Notes: generated by a model not told the origin, from the letters alone. 64,000 bases of DNA from Microcaldota archaeon (GCA_021797745.1 JAJZZD010000006.1:1-64000), one strand, 5' to 3'; numbered from the stretch's first letter, positions 34,891 through 45,239 are shown. Program-made: numbers and translations.

Positions 34891-37800
34891 TTATGCTTTT
34901 TTCCTTGCGCGCGGCTTCTGCCTGCTTTTTTTCAAAAGTCCGTACATCGCCATTATTATTCCGATTATTGGTATGAGCGCGGTTGCCGCATACCCAAAGT
35001 TTCCGTATCCAAGCTCAAACAGTCCTATTGTAAATTGTGCAGTTGTGCTGTTAGGTTCTATTGTGTAGCTCGGCTCGTACTCGTTAACTGCTGCGGAAAG
35101 CTGCGCCTGACCGTTCAGCACGTTGGACTGCATGTATAACGGCAGCATGTGCACTGCAGTGGGTTGCATAGGGCTCCCGTAATATTTGGCGACCAGCTGC
35201 GCGTCTCCAAGGGTAGGCCCTGAGCCGCAGGCAGTGAAAGAAGCAGTGAACTGGCCGTTAGCATTAGTAACAAAATACGGCAGCTGACTGTTGGGGGTGT
35301 TGTTAGGTATCAAGCCTATCTGCGAGGTGCAGAATCCCTCGCCGTTGCTTGGGTTGATTTCCTGGCAGAACTGCTGCGACCCGTCGCCTGCACGTGGGCA
35401 TGTGTCAGGTGATCCTATGTTGTATATGTTGCATTCTGTGAATATGTGTGCGAGTAAATATGTCGGCGCCGGATTGCACTGGTTTGCGTTAACAGATTGC
35501 ATTTTTCCATTCACGATAACATTTGTGGTAGAGCTGTTGTATGACGGCGCGTAGGTTATCGTGTTCACGTTGTCAGTAAGACCCACATACGACGCATTTG
35601 CAAGCTCGCAGCTTTGAGGTATATTCTTATAAATCAACGGATTTCCGTAAGCGCAAAGTACTGCATCAACCGGGTCTGCGAACGCATCCAGTGCGTTCTG
35701 CGTAGGTGATGTAGTATGCGCGTAGTTTATGTCAGCACCATAATACAGGTATATGTCCGCTCCTGCCAGCGGCGTTGCCGTGTACTGCGGAAATGAAATT
35801 GAATATACGTTTCCAGTGACATATACATTTGTCTGGTTTGAGTTTGCCTGGTCAACTACGTTGTTGAACGAGAGTTTTATTATCACAGTATTCGCGATGT
35901 CGACTGGCATGGGTGCATAAACGGTATTGTTGAACCTGTCGTTCAACGTGTAGCTCAGCAGGTGGAATCCCAGCAGTTGTGGGCTTGCTACCTGAAGTTG
36001 CGCGCTGTCCATGTACGCAAGAGACTTGTAAAAATCGAAGAGGCCCTCTGTCTGGGGTGGCACTACTGGTTGATTTCCGTTGTCAATATACTTGAACGAC
36101 ACAAGTGCAGACAATAACGAAGGCTGGGTGTTTGGCGGCGTGAATGCGTTTACTGTTTCGAACCCACTGAAACCTGCGCCTGGAAGCTGGGTATATTGAT
36201 TTATCTTGTAATTTAGCACCGTGTTGCTTGCGATCTGTGCCTGTGCGTTATAGCTGCAGTCCTCATAAGGTATGTCTGCGTAAGGCGTGCCGGCAGGCCC
36301 TTGCGGCTGATAGCTGCATCCCAAGATTTCAGGAGGCCAAAACTGGCTGATTCCAGGCTGCGAACTTTCTGGCAGGCCGGTGACATTTATGCCTATGCTA
36401 CCCAAAACCCTATCTGTAAGTATGTTGTAAAACACCTGCGGCGGTATTATGCTTGCAGTCAGGTTAGGTTTGTAAAGCGTGCCGGTCAGCATATTCTTGA
36501 AATACGTGTCGCCTCCTTCAAGTTTTGCAGTAAGCACGCCTGATTCTGCGCTGGCAGTTGCGTAAGTGTAATAGGTAGTTGGCGGTATACTTGACGGTGT
36601 GGGCGTTGGCGGCGCAGGGCACATGCTTAAACTGCTGCTCACGACATATCCCGGCTTGGCGACAGATGGTGCAGCAGGGATGTTGCATATCGGAATAGAG
36701 CCGGGAGTGCATGTCGGGTTGGCAGAAGAAGGCTGAGGCCCAACTGTAGTGGGCACCGAGCCAGCAGAATAGCCTGGTGGGAATGTTACTGATGCAACAG
36801 TTTCGTATGTATACGCATAAGGCACAACAAGCAGGCCGCTTATCCACGAGTTGAGACTCGTCTGCTGGCCCGCCGGCGGCGTTTGCAGCGGCGTTGGAAC
36901 TGACGGCAAAATGGTATTGAGCGTGTATGCAGGGCATCCTGATATGTCATTTGTAGATCCATTTGTTACGTAGTTTTGGGCGCATAGTTGATTCACCGTG
37001 CCCGCGCCTCCCTGCGCAGTTGCGGCAGCTTCTGCAGAGCCTAGCAGGCCTGGAAGCGTATACGACTGCGTGGAGCCGAGGTTTTCCACGTAAGCAAACG
37101 GATTGCCCACAAGATATATTGGTGCGGATATGCTGTTTATGAAGTTACTTTCATAGCATCCCTGGTTTACTGAAGATGACCCCCAAGTTTGAGCTCCTGG
37201 CTCGTTGGTAAAGCATGTGTATGTGGGTCCACCTGTGTATACTTTGGTATAATTTGCAATTTTTATGTTAGCTAAGATAAGATTTGTGTAAGTGAACGAA
37301 GCAGAAACAGAAGACTGCTCAAGCAGCATTTGCACGCTGCCGTTTACCTCCGCGCTCAAATCCATGCCTGCCGGAGGTTTAGGGTTAATTGCCTGAATGT
37401 TAGGACCTAGCGGAGGATAACCGTTCTCGAAAACAGAAACTTGGCCGCCATATGCTGCGTTAGTTTCAGTACTCGCAGGGTTTAAGGCGCAGGAGCTAGA
37501 TGAACAAAATGTTACTTCGCAGGAATTGTTGTCGCAAGTGCCTGGAGTTGCTGTGCTTCCCTGACTCAGGTAAATCACATTTGCAGAAAGAAGCCAGCCA
37601 TAAGGCGGGTACGCATTGTTTATGTCCTGCGAGCCAGGGAGATAATACTGATTACTGGTTTTTAAATTTGAATTTAAGAGAGTAGACACCCGGCACGAAT
37701 AATCGTACGACGCAGAAGGGTCTTTGGCATATGTGCACTGTCCTCCGGTAGAAGTAGGAACGCATACCGAACCGCCGCTGCATAGGCCTGCTTGCGGAGA

Positions 37801-40530
37801 AGGTGCCGGATTACCATTTGAGTCTATTAACGAAGGGCTCGGAAATGTTGCTCCTGATGTACTTGCCGCGCCGCACATTTCATAATTGTTGGTGTTGAAG
37901 TTTGGTGCACATGTATGCTGCAAATACACGTCGTTTGTTTGTGTGGAATTTATCGGTATCTCGCCTCCGGTGGAATTAAATACTCGCAAAAATACTGTGT
38001 TGAAATACATAGTGCCTGTAGATTGTTGTGAGCTGCCTGTAGATTGTTGTGAGCTACCTGACGTTTCACCGGGGCACGTACCATATACTTGGTCATAGAA
38101 CGGACAACCCTGCTGTGTGACGACTGGCATAGTTGCTGATGACGGTAACGGTATTGTGACTGCAGGCCGCTGCCCTATTGTGACTGCAGGCTGCTGCCCT
38201 GTATTAAATGAAGCGCTGAAACTTCCATACCAGTTGTCCAAAACGTACAAATAGCCGTTCACGTCAGCAAGAGCCAGCGGATGGTGGTTATTTGCCGTGT
38301 CGAGCGAATTCAGGTCATATCCAGAAATCTGGGCAGCAGAGGACAATGACGGGTCTTTGTTTATCAGGTATTGCAGATATTGCGCTATTTCTATTGTGGA
38401 AGATTGGACTGTAGCTCCGCTGCTCAGCTGCACACCCTGGGAAGTGTACTGACTGCTGAAGCCTGGTCCGGGTGTTTCAGGGGTTGCACCAAATGCAAGA
38501 TTGAAAGCTCCAGTGTTTACTATGCATGTATTTTCTCCGCTTGGGCAGCCGCTCTGGCTTATTCCAAATTCATATACAGTTCCAACGAACGGATTAGCTG
38601 CAAATATTTGTTGGCCGTCAGGTGAAACGGCAATTTCAGAAAGAGCCGGTATTCCTGCGCAGTTACCCTCCTGTTGCATGCAATTTGGCGTCATGCTTAT
38701 CAGTTCTTCCGGGCTGCTCGAAGGATTTGGCGCTGTCGTATTTGTTATCTCTATTATTTCAGGATTTCCTGATTGTGATCCAATGATGCTGATGCCACCA
38801 CTTCTATACTGGGCACTATTGCCGTCGTAGTATCCTGCTATAAAGAGATCTCCTGAACTGTCTACACTTATGTTTAAAGGCCCGAAGTGCGTATCCATAT
38901 TTTCGTTCTGCATAAGCTGCGTGATATCTATTACACTAACGTTGTAAATTTCAAAATTCTGCAGAGTTATGACGTTGCTCCAGTACTGTTTCCATGCAGA
39001 AATAGCTTCCTGCTGCGTAGATTCGCTAGAAACAAGAGAAGGCTGGTAATTGCTTAAATTGTAGTCGCCTTGAGGCACCAGCCTGAAGATGTAAACTACA
39101 TAGTCTCCATTGGTGCTCTGGTTCAAAACGTAAATGTAATTATTGGGCGTTGCGGCTATGGATATGGGATTAACTATGTTGTTTTTTACTACCTGCGGCA
39201 CTGCTCCTGATGACGAAACCGCAGTTGTTATGTTCGCAACAGGTGTAAGCGAAACCTGAGAGTTAGTGTTCGGTACTGTGTAAAGTGTGTAAACCTGATT
39301 AGATGGCATATAATCCAACACATACTTGTTTTGTTGTTGCGTGTGATTAAACAGGAAAATTCCAGGCAGGTTCAGGGGCAGCATATCTTCACTCGTTTGC
39401 GGAGTGTAATAGTTCCACGGGCTGAAAATATCCTGGCTGCCTGAAAGGTTAAGATTTCCCAGTGTTTTAATCTGGTAATTGTACGTAAGGAACGGAACTG
39501 CGTTAGCGTTGAAAAAACTGGTTGTGGCAGCAAACGGGTTTACCTCCTCGAACGGAATGTAGGAATTGTGCACGTCAGTTACTATGGTATTTTCGCTGTA
39601 CGTGTACGGCCACTGGCATTCGAAATTGCTTGTCGTGCTGCTTGAGCATAATGTTTGATAAGGAGTGCACGGGCCAACCGCAGGTGGAGTAGGACACGAG
39701 TACTTTGTGCATTCAACTTCCAGGTTCCAGGTTACGCTTCCCTGCGTGATGTAGTTTGCGCTAACAACAGTATTTGCGTACAGCGGCAGCTCCTGCTGCT
39801 GCCAGTTTTGCGAGAAGTTTGCGATTACGCCGCTCCAAGTCCATATTGCCTGCTGCGTGTCTGATGGTATCTGTTGAAATATGTACGAATTCGACGAATA
39901 GCCGTTGGCTATGGTATTCGTGTTTCCATCCTGTACCTCTCTGGAATATGCGATGTCGTTGATTACGAGATAGGCTGCGTTGTTTATGCTGCCTGGCGAA
40001 ACTGTCGAAATTGGCCAGCTGTTGTCGTTCCATGAAGTGTATGTGTTCAGGCCGAAGCTGCTTGTAAGCGTTGGGCTCTGAGTGCATGCATTTCCAAGTA
40101 CGTTCTTGACCAGTCCTGTATAGAAAAATGCCTGGCCAGTGGGATTGGGATCTCTGTAAGGGTCAAGTGGACATGTGAGGAACCACCATGCATTATTTGT
40201 GTTATATGTGTTTACTTGCGCAACAGGTGAGTCTGCAGGATTGCTGACACTTTGCTGAGACTGCGAGCCCTGCGGAAAAAGCTCCGTCCCCGGCTGCGTA
40301 ACGACAGACTGGCTTATCTGACATTGAAAATTCGAGCCCGCATCACTGGTTACTGAGCATGTGTTATGTCCGGTATCCTGGCTTGCCTGCGAAAAAATCT
40401 GCAGATGAGAATTTGCTATTGCTGAAGTATTTGCATTCGAGCCGGCATCTGTCAAGGCCGTCAGAGACAGCGTGACAAGGATTGCCGCAATGGGCAGTAC
40501 TGCAAGCCATGCAGTGTTCTTGTGCGGCAT
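34891..40530 (-). CDS. Giant cell-surface protein (1,879 residues)
   Basis: The protein has an N-terminal hydrophobic signal or anchor (NTAWLAVLPIAAILVTLSL), a huge Ser/Thr/Asn/Gln-rich Cys-containing extracellular region and a C-terminal helix (ALIPIIGIIMAMYGLL) with a basic tail. Segments near residues 570-700 (ISVDSSGDLFIAGYYDG, IAVSPDGQQIFAANPFVG) resemble NHL/beta-propeller blades. The many paired Cys suggest disulfides. It may be an S-layer, adhesin or host-contact protein. The ATG at 40530 is preferred over a GTG at 40539, given the TATA-like box at 40558-40570 on this strand. Two short tandem duplications lie inside (38014-38055, 38153-38200). A membrane protein follows in the same operon. 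Confidence 0.85.
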   Translation of the reverse strand: MPHKNTAWLAVLPIAAILVTLSLTALTDAGSNANTSAIANSHLQIFSQASQDTGHNTCSVTSDAGSNFQCQISQSVVTQPGTELFPQGSQSQQSVSNPADSPVAQVNTYNTNNAWWFLTCPLDPYRDPNPTGQAFFYTGLVKNVLGNACTQSPTLTSSFGLNTYTSWNDNSWPISTVSPGSINNAAYLVINDIAYSREVQDGNTNTIANGYSSNSYIFQQIPSDTQQAIWTWSGVIANFSQNWQQQELPLYANTVVSANYITQGSVTWNLEVECTKYSCPTPPAVGPCTPYQTLCSSSTTSNFECQWPYTYSENTIVTDVHNSYIPFEEVNPFAATTSFFNANAVPFLTYNYQIKTLGNLNLSGSQDIFSPWNYYTPQTSEDMLPLNLPGIFLFNHTQQQNKYVLDYMPSNQVYTLYTVPNTNSQVSLTPVANITTAVSSSGAVPQVVKNNIVNPISIAATPNNYIYVLNQSTNGDYVVYIFRLVPQGDYNLSNYQPSLVSSESTQQEAISAWKQYWSNVITLQNFEIYNVSVIDITQLMQNENMDTHFGPLNISVDSSGDLFIAGYYDGNSAQYRSGGISIIGSQSGNPEIIEITNTTAPNPSSSPEELISMTPNCMQQEGNCAGIPALSEIAVSPDGQQIFAANPFVGTVYEFGISQSGCPSGENTCIVNTGAFNLAFGATPETPGPGFSSQYTSQGVQLSSGATVQSSTIEIAQYLQYLINKDPSLSSAAQISGYDLNSLDTANNHHPLALADVNGYLYVLDNWYGSFSASFNTGQQPAVTIGQRPAVTIPLPSSATMPVVTQQGCPFYDQVYGTCPGETSGSSQQSTGSSQQSTGTMYFNTVFLRVFNSTGGEIPINSTQTNDVYLQHTCAPNFNTNNYEMCGAASTSGATFPSPSLIDSNGNPAPSPQAGLCSGGSVCVPTSTGGQCTYAKDPSASYDYSCRVSTLLNSNLKTSNQYYLPGSQDINNAYPPYGWLLSANVIYLSQGSTATPGTCDNNSCEVTFCSSSSCALNPASTETNAAYGGQVSVFENGYPPLGPNIQAINPKPPAGMDLSAEVNGSVQMLLEQSSVSASFTYTNLILANIKIANYTKVYTGGPTYTCFTNEPGAQTWGSSSVNQGCYESNFINSISAPIYLVGNPFAYVENLGSTQSYTLPGLLGSAEAAATAQGGAGTVNQLCAQNYVTNGSTNDISGCPAYTLNTILPSVPTPLQTPPAGQQTSLNSWISGLLVVPYAYTYETVASVTFPPGYSAGSVPTTVGPQPSSANPTCTPGSIPICNIPAAPSVAKPGYVVSSSLSMCPAPPTPTPSSIPPTTYYTYATASAESGVLTAKLEGGDTYFKNMLTGTLYKPNLTASIIPPQVFYNILTDRVLGSIGINVTGLPESSQPGISQFWPPEILGCSYQPQGPAGTPYADIPYEDCSYNAQAQIASNTVLNYKINQYTQLPGAGFSGFETVNAFTPPNTQPSLLSALVSFKYIDNGNQPVVPPQTEGLFDFYKSLAYMDSAQLQVASPQLLGFHLLSYTLNDRFNNTVYAPMPVDIANTVIIKLSFNNVVDQANSNQTNVYVTGNVYSISFPQYTATPLAGADIYLYYGADINYAHTTSPTQNALDAFADPVDAVLCAYGNPLIYKNIPQSCELANASYVGLTDNVNTITYAPSYNSSTTNVIVNGKMQSVNANQCNPAPTYLLAHIFTECNIYNIGSPDTCPRAGDGSQQFCQEINPSNGEGFCTSQIGLIPNNTPNSQLPYFVTNANGQFTASFTACGSGPTLGDAQLVAKYYGSPMQPTAVHMLPLYMQSNVLNGQAQLSAAVNEYEPSYTIEPNSTTAQFTIGLFELGYGNFGYAATALIPIIGIIMAMYGLLKKSRQKPRARKKA
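38014..38055 (-). repeat. 21-bp tandem repeat inside the giant surface gene
   Basis: Two identical 21-bp copies (38014-38034, 38035-38055) encode a seven-residue repeat, S-S-Q-Q-S-T-G. Perfect identity suggests recent slippage in a linker. Confidence 0.85.
38153..38200 (-). repeat. 24-bp tandem repeat inside the giant surface gene
   Basis: Two 24-bp copies with one mismatch (38153-38176, 38177-38200) encode Q-Q/R-P-A-V-T-I-G/P-type units. Confidence 0.8.
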
Positions 40531-40604
40531 GTGAAACACTGATAATTTTCCAATGCAAATTATAAATAGCTTTCAATGCGGAAAAACCAGGCAAGCTTGT
40601 ACTT

Positions 40605-41396
40605 CTATCCTACCATTTTTACGATTTCGCGCGCTATCTTAAGCAGCTCCTCGGGCTCCAGCTTGAAAGGACGCAGCTCATTCTCACTTATCGCGCCCGC
40701 TATCTCTCTGAGTCTTTTTTCGTCCACGCCCATTTTTTCATGCGAATCAAGCACTGCATTCCTGAGTGTTTTCTTCTTGTGCTGCATGATAAGCCCTATT
40801 ATCTTCATCTCCTCCTGCGTTATGGCAGCGTTTTTTGGTTTCAGGTATATCACGCAGGAATCTACCTTCGGTACAGGCCTGAAATTTCCTCTTGACACGT
40901 TTATAAGCTTCGTAGCGCTGAAGAACAGCTGTGTCGTCACGCTCAGCTTCGAGTATTTGTCAGTGCCTGCCTTCGCCAGCATGTGCGCCACAAATTCCTT
41001 CTGCATGCACAGGACTGCCTGCAGGCCGTTCCTGGCCAGGAATTCAATGGTCTTGCTAGATAAGCTGTAGGGTATGTTGGATATCACTATGTCGACAGCA
41101 TCCAGCTCCATTTCCTCGCTTGTTGCAGCGAGGAAGTCCTTGTTTATTATCTTCAGATTTTTAGCCTTTATTTCGTTCCTGAGCAGGTTGCATAGATTTT
41201 CATCTATCTCTACTGCAATTACCTTCTTTGCTTTCTTGCACAATTCACTTGTCAGCGTACCATATCCTGGCCCTATTTCAAGGACCACTTTGCCCGGCGC
41301 ATGTGCGGCTTCGATCTCGGCAATTTTCCTGTTTATGAGAAAATTCTGCCCGAGTGACTTCTTCGGCATTAGGAAAAAATTCTGGATGTTTCCCAT
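40605..41396 (-). CDS. ksgA: 16S rRNA dimethyladenosine transferase KsgA/Dim1
   Basis: A 263-residue SAM-dependent methyltransferase that dimethylates two adjacent adenines near the 3' end of 16S rRNA. KSLGQNFLINRKIAE, the SAM loop VLEIGPGYGTLT, VIAVEIDENL and the catalytic NIPYSLSSKTIEFL are present, followed by the helical C-terminal domain. The ATG at 41396 is chosen; 41369 is possible and an upstream extension to 41540 lacks similarity. It often neighbours DUF655 and Rpo4 in archaea, but here it lies 7.5 kb away from them. Confidence 0.95.
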   Translation of the reverse strand: MGNIQNFFLMPKKSLGQNFLINRKIAEIEAAHAPGKVVLEIGPGYGTLTSELCKKAKKVIAVEIDENLCNLLRNEIKAKNLKIINKDFLAATSEEMELDAVDIVISNIPYSLSSKTIEFLARNGLQAVLCMQKEFVAHMLAKAGTDKYSKLSVTTQLFFSATKLINVSRGNFRPVPKVDSCVIYLKPKNAAITQEEMKIIGLIMQHKKKTLRNAVLDSHEKMGVDEKRLREIAGAISENELRPFKLEPEELLKIAREIVKMVG

Positions 41397-41551
41397 TTTA
41401 TCACTCAAGCGGTTCACCGTGGTTCGTTCATCACGTCGCACCGTACTTTGCCAAGGAATGTATTGAAGGCTCTGCTTTAAAAGTTTCTCTGTGTCTAACC
41501 TTAATGTAAAATGCCGTAAAAAGCGCAAAGCATTTTTCATGGGATGTTCGC

Positions 41552-42604
41552 GTGTTCAAGCTTCAATCTGCGCTGGAATTTCTCGTTACCTATAGCTTCA
41601 TGTTCATAATCCTGGCAGTGGCGATGGCGATAATATTCTTCGTTGCGCTCCCGCCTTCTGCTGTGGTGTCTTCGCGGTGCAGCGGCTTCACAGGGCTGAA
41701 CTGTCTGTCTGCGCAGTACTTTTCCAATGACACGTACAACTATTCCATAGTATCATTCCTGCTGTCTAACGGCCAGAGCGTACCTCTTAACATAACCAAC
41801 ATTTCTGTTTTGATAAACGGCAAGACGGCAAAAGGGTACTGTGCGCCAAGATACCTGAATCCGGGCCAGGAGCTTACCTGTGCAGCGAACCTTACAGGGA
41901 CAGAGCCGCAGCTGACTTTCCTGCAGGGTTATTATGCGGTAAACGGGAAGTACTGCAACTACGGGATTTCCTACGGGCAGCCGCAGAACTGCACAAACCA
42001 GAACATAACCTATACTGGCTCATTCTCTTTGCAGACTTCTCTAAGCAGGCAGGTTGTATTCAGCGTAATTACAGCCAAGGGACCTGCAGCGCTTGGCCTT
42101 CCTGCATATCAATCAATTAACGCAATACCATCCATACCTTCGAATTATTCTGACCTTCAGAATGGGGACTGGCCTGCAGTCATCGTCGGAAAAACGATGT
42201 CATATGCTTTTGCAAGCGGAAACTATCTCGGCGGCAACTATCTTGGCTATGTGACAAAACCATTTCCTTCATCTACGTCACTGCTGAATAATGCGTTCAT
42301 TTCGTGCAGCATCCCGCACAATTCGCTTATGTCTCAGGCTTCGACTGTGATATTTGCCCCGATTGCGCTCGGTATGACTGTTAACATATACACGAGCAAC
42401 GCAATGGAAGTTTTTTACAAACCTGTTTCTTCAAACACGTTCAACAGCATATTCTCCGGCAGTGCGTGGAAGAACCAGGCTGCAACGCTGTACTCGAGTA
42501 ACGTTATTCAGCTTAGCAAAGGCCTTTACCAGATAGAGGTGTTTTGGTCGGATGAATGCGGTTCTGGCCTGCAGGCATTCCAGTTAAACGGGTCTGTGGG
42601 ATAA
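41552..42604 (+). CDS. Pilin-like surface protein with class III signal
   Basis: A 350-residue protein starting at GTG. The short leader V-F-K-L is followed by QSALEFLVTYSFMFIILAVAMAII, the Q-S-x-x-E class III core and helix. The extracellular domain has several Cys and many N-glycosylation sequons (NDT, NYS, NIT, NIS). It belongs with the pilins at 23-26 kb by signal type but is far from the assembly genes, so it could be an alternative or accessory pilin. It is divergent from ksgA. The ATG eight bases upstream is out of frame, which decides for GTG. Confidence 0.75.
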   Translation: MFKLQSALEFLVTYSFMFIILAVAMAIIFFVALPPSAVVSSRCSGFTGLNCLSAQYFSNDTYNYSIVSFLLSNGQSVPLNITNISVLINGKTAKGYCAPRYLNPGQELTCAANLTGTEPQLTFLQGYYAVNGKYCNYGISYGQPQNCTNQNITYTGSFSLQTSLSRQVVFSVITAKGPAALGLPAYQSINAIPSIPSNYSDLQNGDWPAVIVGKTMSYAFASGNYLGGNYLGYVTKPFPSSTSLLNNAFISCSIPHNSLMSQASTVIFAPIALGMTVNIYTSNAMEVFYKPVSSNTFNSIFSGSAWKNQAATLYSSNVIQLSKGLYQIEVFWSDECGSGLQAFQLNGSVG

Positions 42605-42655
42605 TTATCCAAGCTAACATCGCCAAACGAAAATGGCAGCGAATTTGATTATTGA

Positions 42656-43702
42656 TTAAGCGTTTAGTTTCATCAGCCTTTTTCCTATTGCAGCAAGATT
42701 TCCGAAATTCTTGAGCTGAATGCCCGCGTCGTCCTCTGAGTTGAATATCTTTATGCTCACGTTCTGTGAATAAGCAGTGTCAAGCACTTTTTTTATTTCC
42801 TTGTCATTGATTACAGAATCGTTTACGAGTATAGCGCCTATCTTGTATTCCTTTAATCCTGTTTCTATGCTTTCTATGCCGCGGTAAGCGTCACCCAGCG
42901 AAAGCCCTTTCAGGAACGTGTTCAACAGCGTGAATTCCCTGCTTATCTTGTCGTTCTGCAGAAGCTTGTTCGCAGCCTCGCTCTGCAGCGCCTCCCTTAT
43001 GCCTGAACGCTCGGCGTCGTTAGCGCTCGCATAAGCAACCTTTTTCCCTATTTCTATTCCCTTTGATTTTATGTAATCCCTTAGGTTGTCTTTCATGAAG
43101 CCCGGCCCTGCAACTACGAACATGTCGACTTTCATCTGCTGCATTTTTTTTATTATTTCCAAAAAGAATTTTTCCTTCATCTTTTCATAATCGCTTGTTT
43201 TCATCCTTTTGCTCAGGCCGCTGTACAGCTCCGCATTCATGTCGATTCCGTACCCTCTTACGTACGCGCATGTCGCTTTTTCATCGTCAACGGCTATTAT
43301 GCCAAGTATTGGCTTCTTGGATTCAGCAACTGCCTGCTTCACCATGCCCAAAACGTATTCCTTGAATTCTTCCTTGCACAGGTCTATTGCTTCGCCTGTG
43401 CCTACGTTCAGCGTGTGGTAGCTTCCTATCGATATGAATTCCTCTGGCTTTCCGCTGATTATTTTGCCTGATATCCTGAGCTTGTCGGAATTCTTGTCAA
43501 GCTCTGTTTTTTCAACGCGTACTTTTATCCTGACTTCCTTTTGCTCGCCTACGTCGCCTTCGCTAGGTTTGAAGCGCCTGTAGCTTTTTGATTCCACCTT
43601 GTCGCCAGGTTCGACTATTCTCGCTATTAAGTACAAATCATCGAACGATTCCGGCACTAGCCTCAATGTGTTCGATACCTGGTTAAAACCCAATACCTTC
43701 AT
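42656..43702 (-). CDS. pelA: Pelota (aPelota/Dom34) mRNA surveillance factor
   Basis: A 348-residue homologue of release factor eRF1 that rescues stalled ribosomes with aABCE1. The N-terminal Sm-like domain is MKVLGFNQVSNTLRLVPES ... LYLIARIVEPGDKV. The middle domain has ILGIIAVDDEKATCAYV and MFVVAGPGF, and the C-terminal eL30-like domain AYRGIESIETGLKEYKIGAIL. The GGQ loop of release factors is absent, as expected for Pelota. The ATG at 43702 is preferred over a longer frame to 43750. Confidence 0.95.
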   Translation of the reverse strand: MKVLGFNQVSNTLRLVPESFDDLYLIARIVEPGDKVESKSYRRFKPSEGDVGEQKEVRIKVRVEKTELDKNSDKLRISGKIISGKPEEFISIGSYHTLNVGTGEAIDLCKEEFKEYVLGMVKQAVAESKKPILGIIAVDDEKATCAYVRGYGIDMNAELYSGLSKRMKTSDYEKMKEKFFLEIIKKMQQMKVDMFVVAGPGFMKDNLRDYIKSKGIEIGKKVAYASANDAERSGIREALQSEAANKLLQNDKISREFTLLNTFLKGLSLGDAYRGIESIETGLKEYKIGAILVNDSVINDKEIKKVLDTAYSQNVSIKIFNSEDDAGIQLKNFGNLAAIGKRLMKLNA

Positions 43703-43795
43703 TGGTTTCACTTGCCGCTCGCGTTTTGCTGGCGTTCTAATTGGAATCAATAAAAATTTATGCTTAGGTAATACCTTATGCTTTGCCTGTTGTTC

Positions 43796-44437
43796 ATGTC
43801 GCTGACAAACCTGCTCAATCTTACCTACGGCACAATACTTGGATTCATCTCAGCATACAGCTATCTTGCGATATTCATACTTCTCCTGCTTGAGGCAGCT
43901 TCGCTGCCAATCCCGAGCGAAGTGATTTTGCCCATGGTAGGTGCCCTGATAGGCATCGGTGCGCTCCGCACATTACCTGCATTTGCTGCTGTGATGCTTG
44001 GCGGCATAGTGGGCATGGGAATCGATTACTACATAGCCTATTTTCTAGGAAAGGACGTGGTCTACAGGCACCTCCACTTTTTCCACATAAAAAAAGCATC
44101 GGTGGTGGCATTTGACAAATGGTTCGAGAGAAACGGCACGTTTACTGTTTTTGTAGCCAGGCTGCTTCCAGTAATTCGCGGATTAATAAACTTCCCTGCA
44201 GGTTTTGCTCAGATGCCGCTTAAGAAATTCTACGCATACTCAATCGCAGGCACCGCAATATGGGACGCGACGCTTATGGCATTCGGGGTTTTTGCGATAG
44301 CGCTTGGGAACATATATCTCATATTCGCCGCTGTGGCTGCGTTGTCGATAGTACTGTTCCTTATGTATAGGTTCGCAGCCAGGCGGATGAAAAAAACAGG
44401 CGGAAGAAGCGGCAGAAGCGGCAAAATAAAAAAATAA
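43796..44437 (+). CDS. DedA/SNARE-associated-family membrane protein
   Basis: About 213 residues with five or six helices. ILLLLEAASLPIPSEVILPMVG, GIDYYIAYFLGKD and VARLLPVIRGLINFPAG carry the conserved Glu, Pro and Arg of DedA proteins, which scramble or flip undecaprenyl- or phospholipid-type molecules in bacteria. In archaea the role is less known and may be lipid transport. A TATA-like AAAATTTATGC (about 43753-43763) lies upstream. ATG 43796 is chosen; 43778 is the alternative. The C-terminus is basic, Gly/Lys-rich. Confidence 0.85.
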   Translation: MSLTNLLNLTYGTILGFISAYSYLAIFILLLLEAASLPIPSEVILPMVGALIGIGALRTLPAFAAVMLGGIVGMGIDYYIAYFLGKDVVYRHLHFFHIKKASVVAFDKWFERNGTFTVFVARLLPVIRGLINFPAGFAQMPLKKFYAYSIAGTAIWDATLMAFGVFAIALGNIYLIFAAVAALSIVLFLMYRFAARRMKKTGGRSGRSGKIKK

Positions 44438-45239
44438 CGCGCGCGGTTTTGGCGACATGCTGCCATTCTGCAATTCGGCGGTGATTTTGCAATATGATTC
44501 ATGAACAGACATTCGTCTGTTTGCAAATTATGGCAAAGTAACTATCCAGTACTTTGTAGTTGTTCTCTTGTGCCACTTCCAACCGCGTATAACTTCGCGG
44601 TGTTGCTCAGCACAGAGCTGTATGTCGTGTTGCGTAGCGCTATTCCAGTGCCTGAACCCGCGCTCGCAGAAATTGCCCTGTTGCCCGCAATTCCGTGTTG
44701 CGCGCGTGTTGATAAGCAGTATGCTCGCGTTTGTCGACATGTTTGCGGTGTTGTTCAGTATGGCGCCGCATCTAGAATCTAAAACGCCTATCGCATAATT
44801 GCTGCGGCTGATGAGCACGTTGGCTAGCGCAATATCCATAGCTTCCCTAACTGCAATAAGCGTATATCACAGCCCTTCATTGACAGGCAGGAATTTGGGT
44901 ATGTATTCATTGCAATGTTGCTGCCCTGAGTTTTTATGGCATTGCGCGCGAAGGGCAAAGATCGTTATGTGCTGAATACATGAAATTTATACGATGATTC
45001 GGATATCCGTATCGAGTCTGTAACGTGTGCTATTGCCATGCACGCCTGTTTTAAGTCAACTTTTATGCAATAGCGATACTGATTGGTTTTAGCATTGACT
45101 CGACAATCTTGACGCCGCTCGTTATCGTTTTTATGCCGTTAACGGCTCTGCGACCATCACAGGTGCGGAAGCTTTATACACATTTGACGCTAGCAATGTA
45201 TTTATAATATCACATATTAGATATCGAATATTAGATAAT
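44438..45239. other. Gene-poor stretch ahead of the padR operon
   Basis: About 800 bases without a convincing gene. Two overlapping opposite-strand ORFs of about 95-105 codons (44501-44782 plus, 44528-44839 minus) have no recognisable motif and no proper promoter. A small hairpin, AACAGAC-ATTC-GTCTGTT (44504-44521), 66 bases after the DedA stop, may terminate that gene. The last 50 bases hold the padR promoter and operator. Confidence 0.6.
45214..45237. promoter_or_regulatory. Direct-repeat operator of the padR operon
   Basis: ATATTAGATA is present twice (45214-45223, 45228-45237) with 4 bases between, a 14-bp period. The pair lies just after the TATA-like TATTTATAATAT (45199-45210) and directly ahead of the padR ATG, over the probable transcription start. 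Binding there would shut the operon off, so autorepression is likely. Confidence 0.55.

Noticed and set aside
44501-44839. Two overlapping opposite-strand ORFs of 93 and 103 codons in the gap before padR
   Set aside because: Neither has a recognisable motif, a promoter at the right distance or hydrophobic/charged patterning typical of a protein; the two overlap almost entirely.
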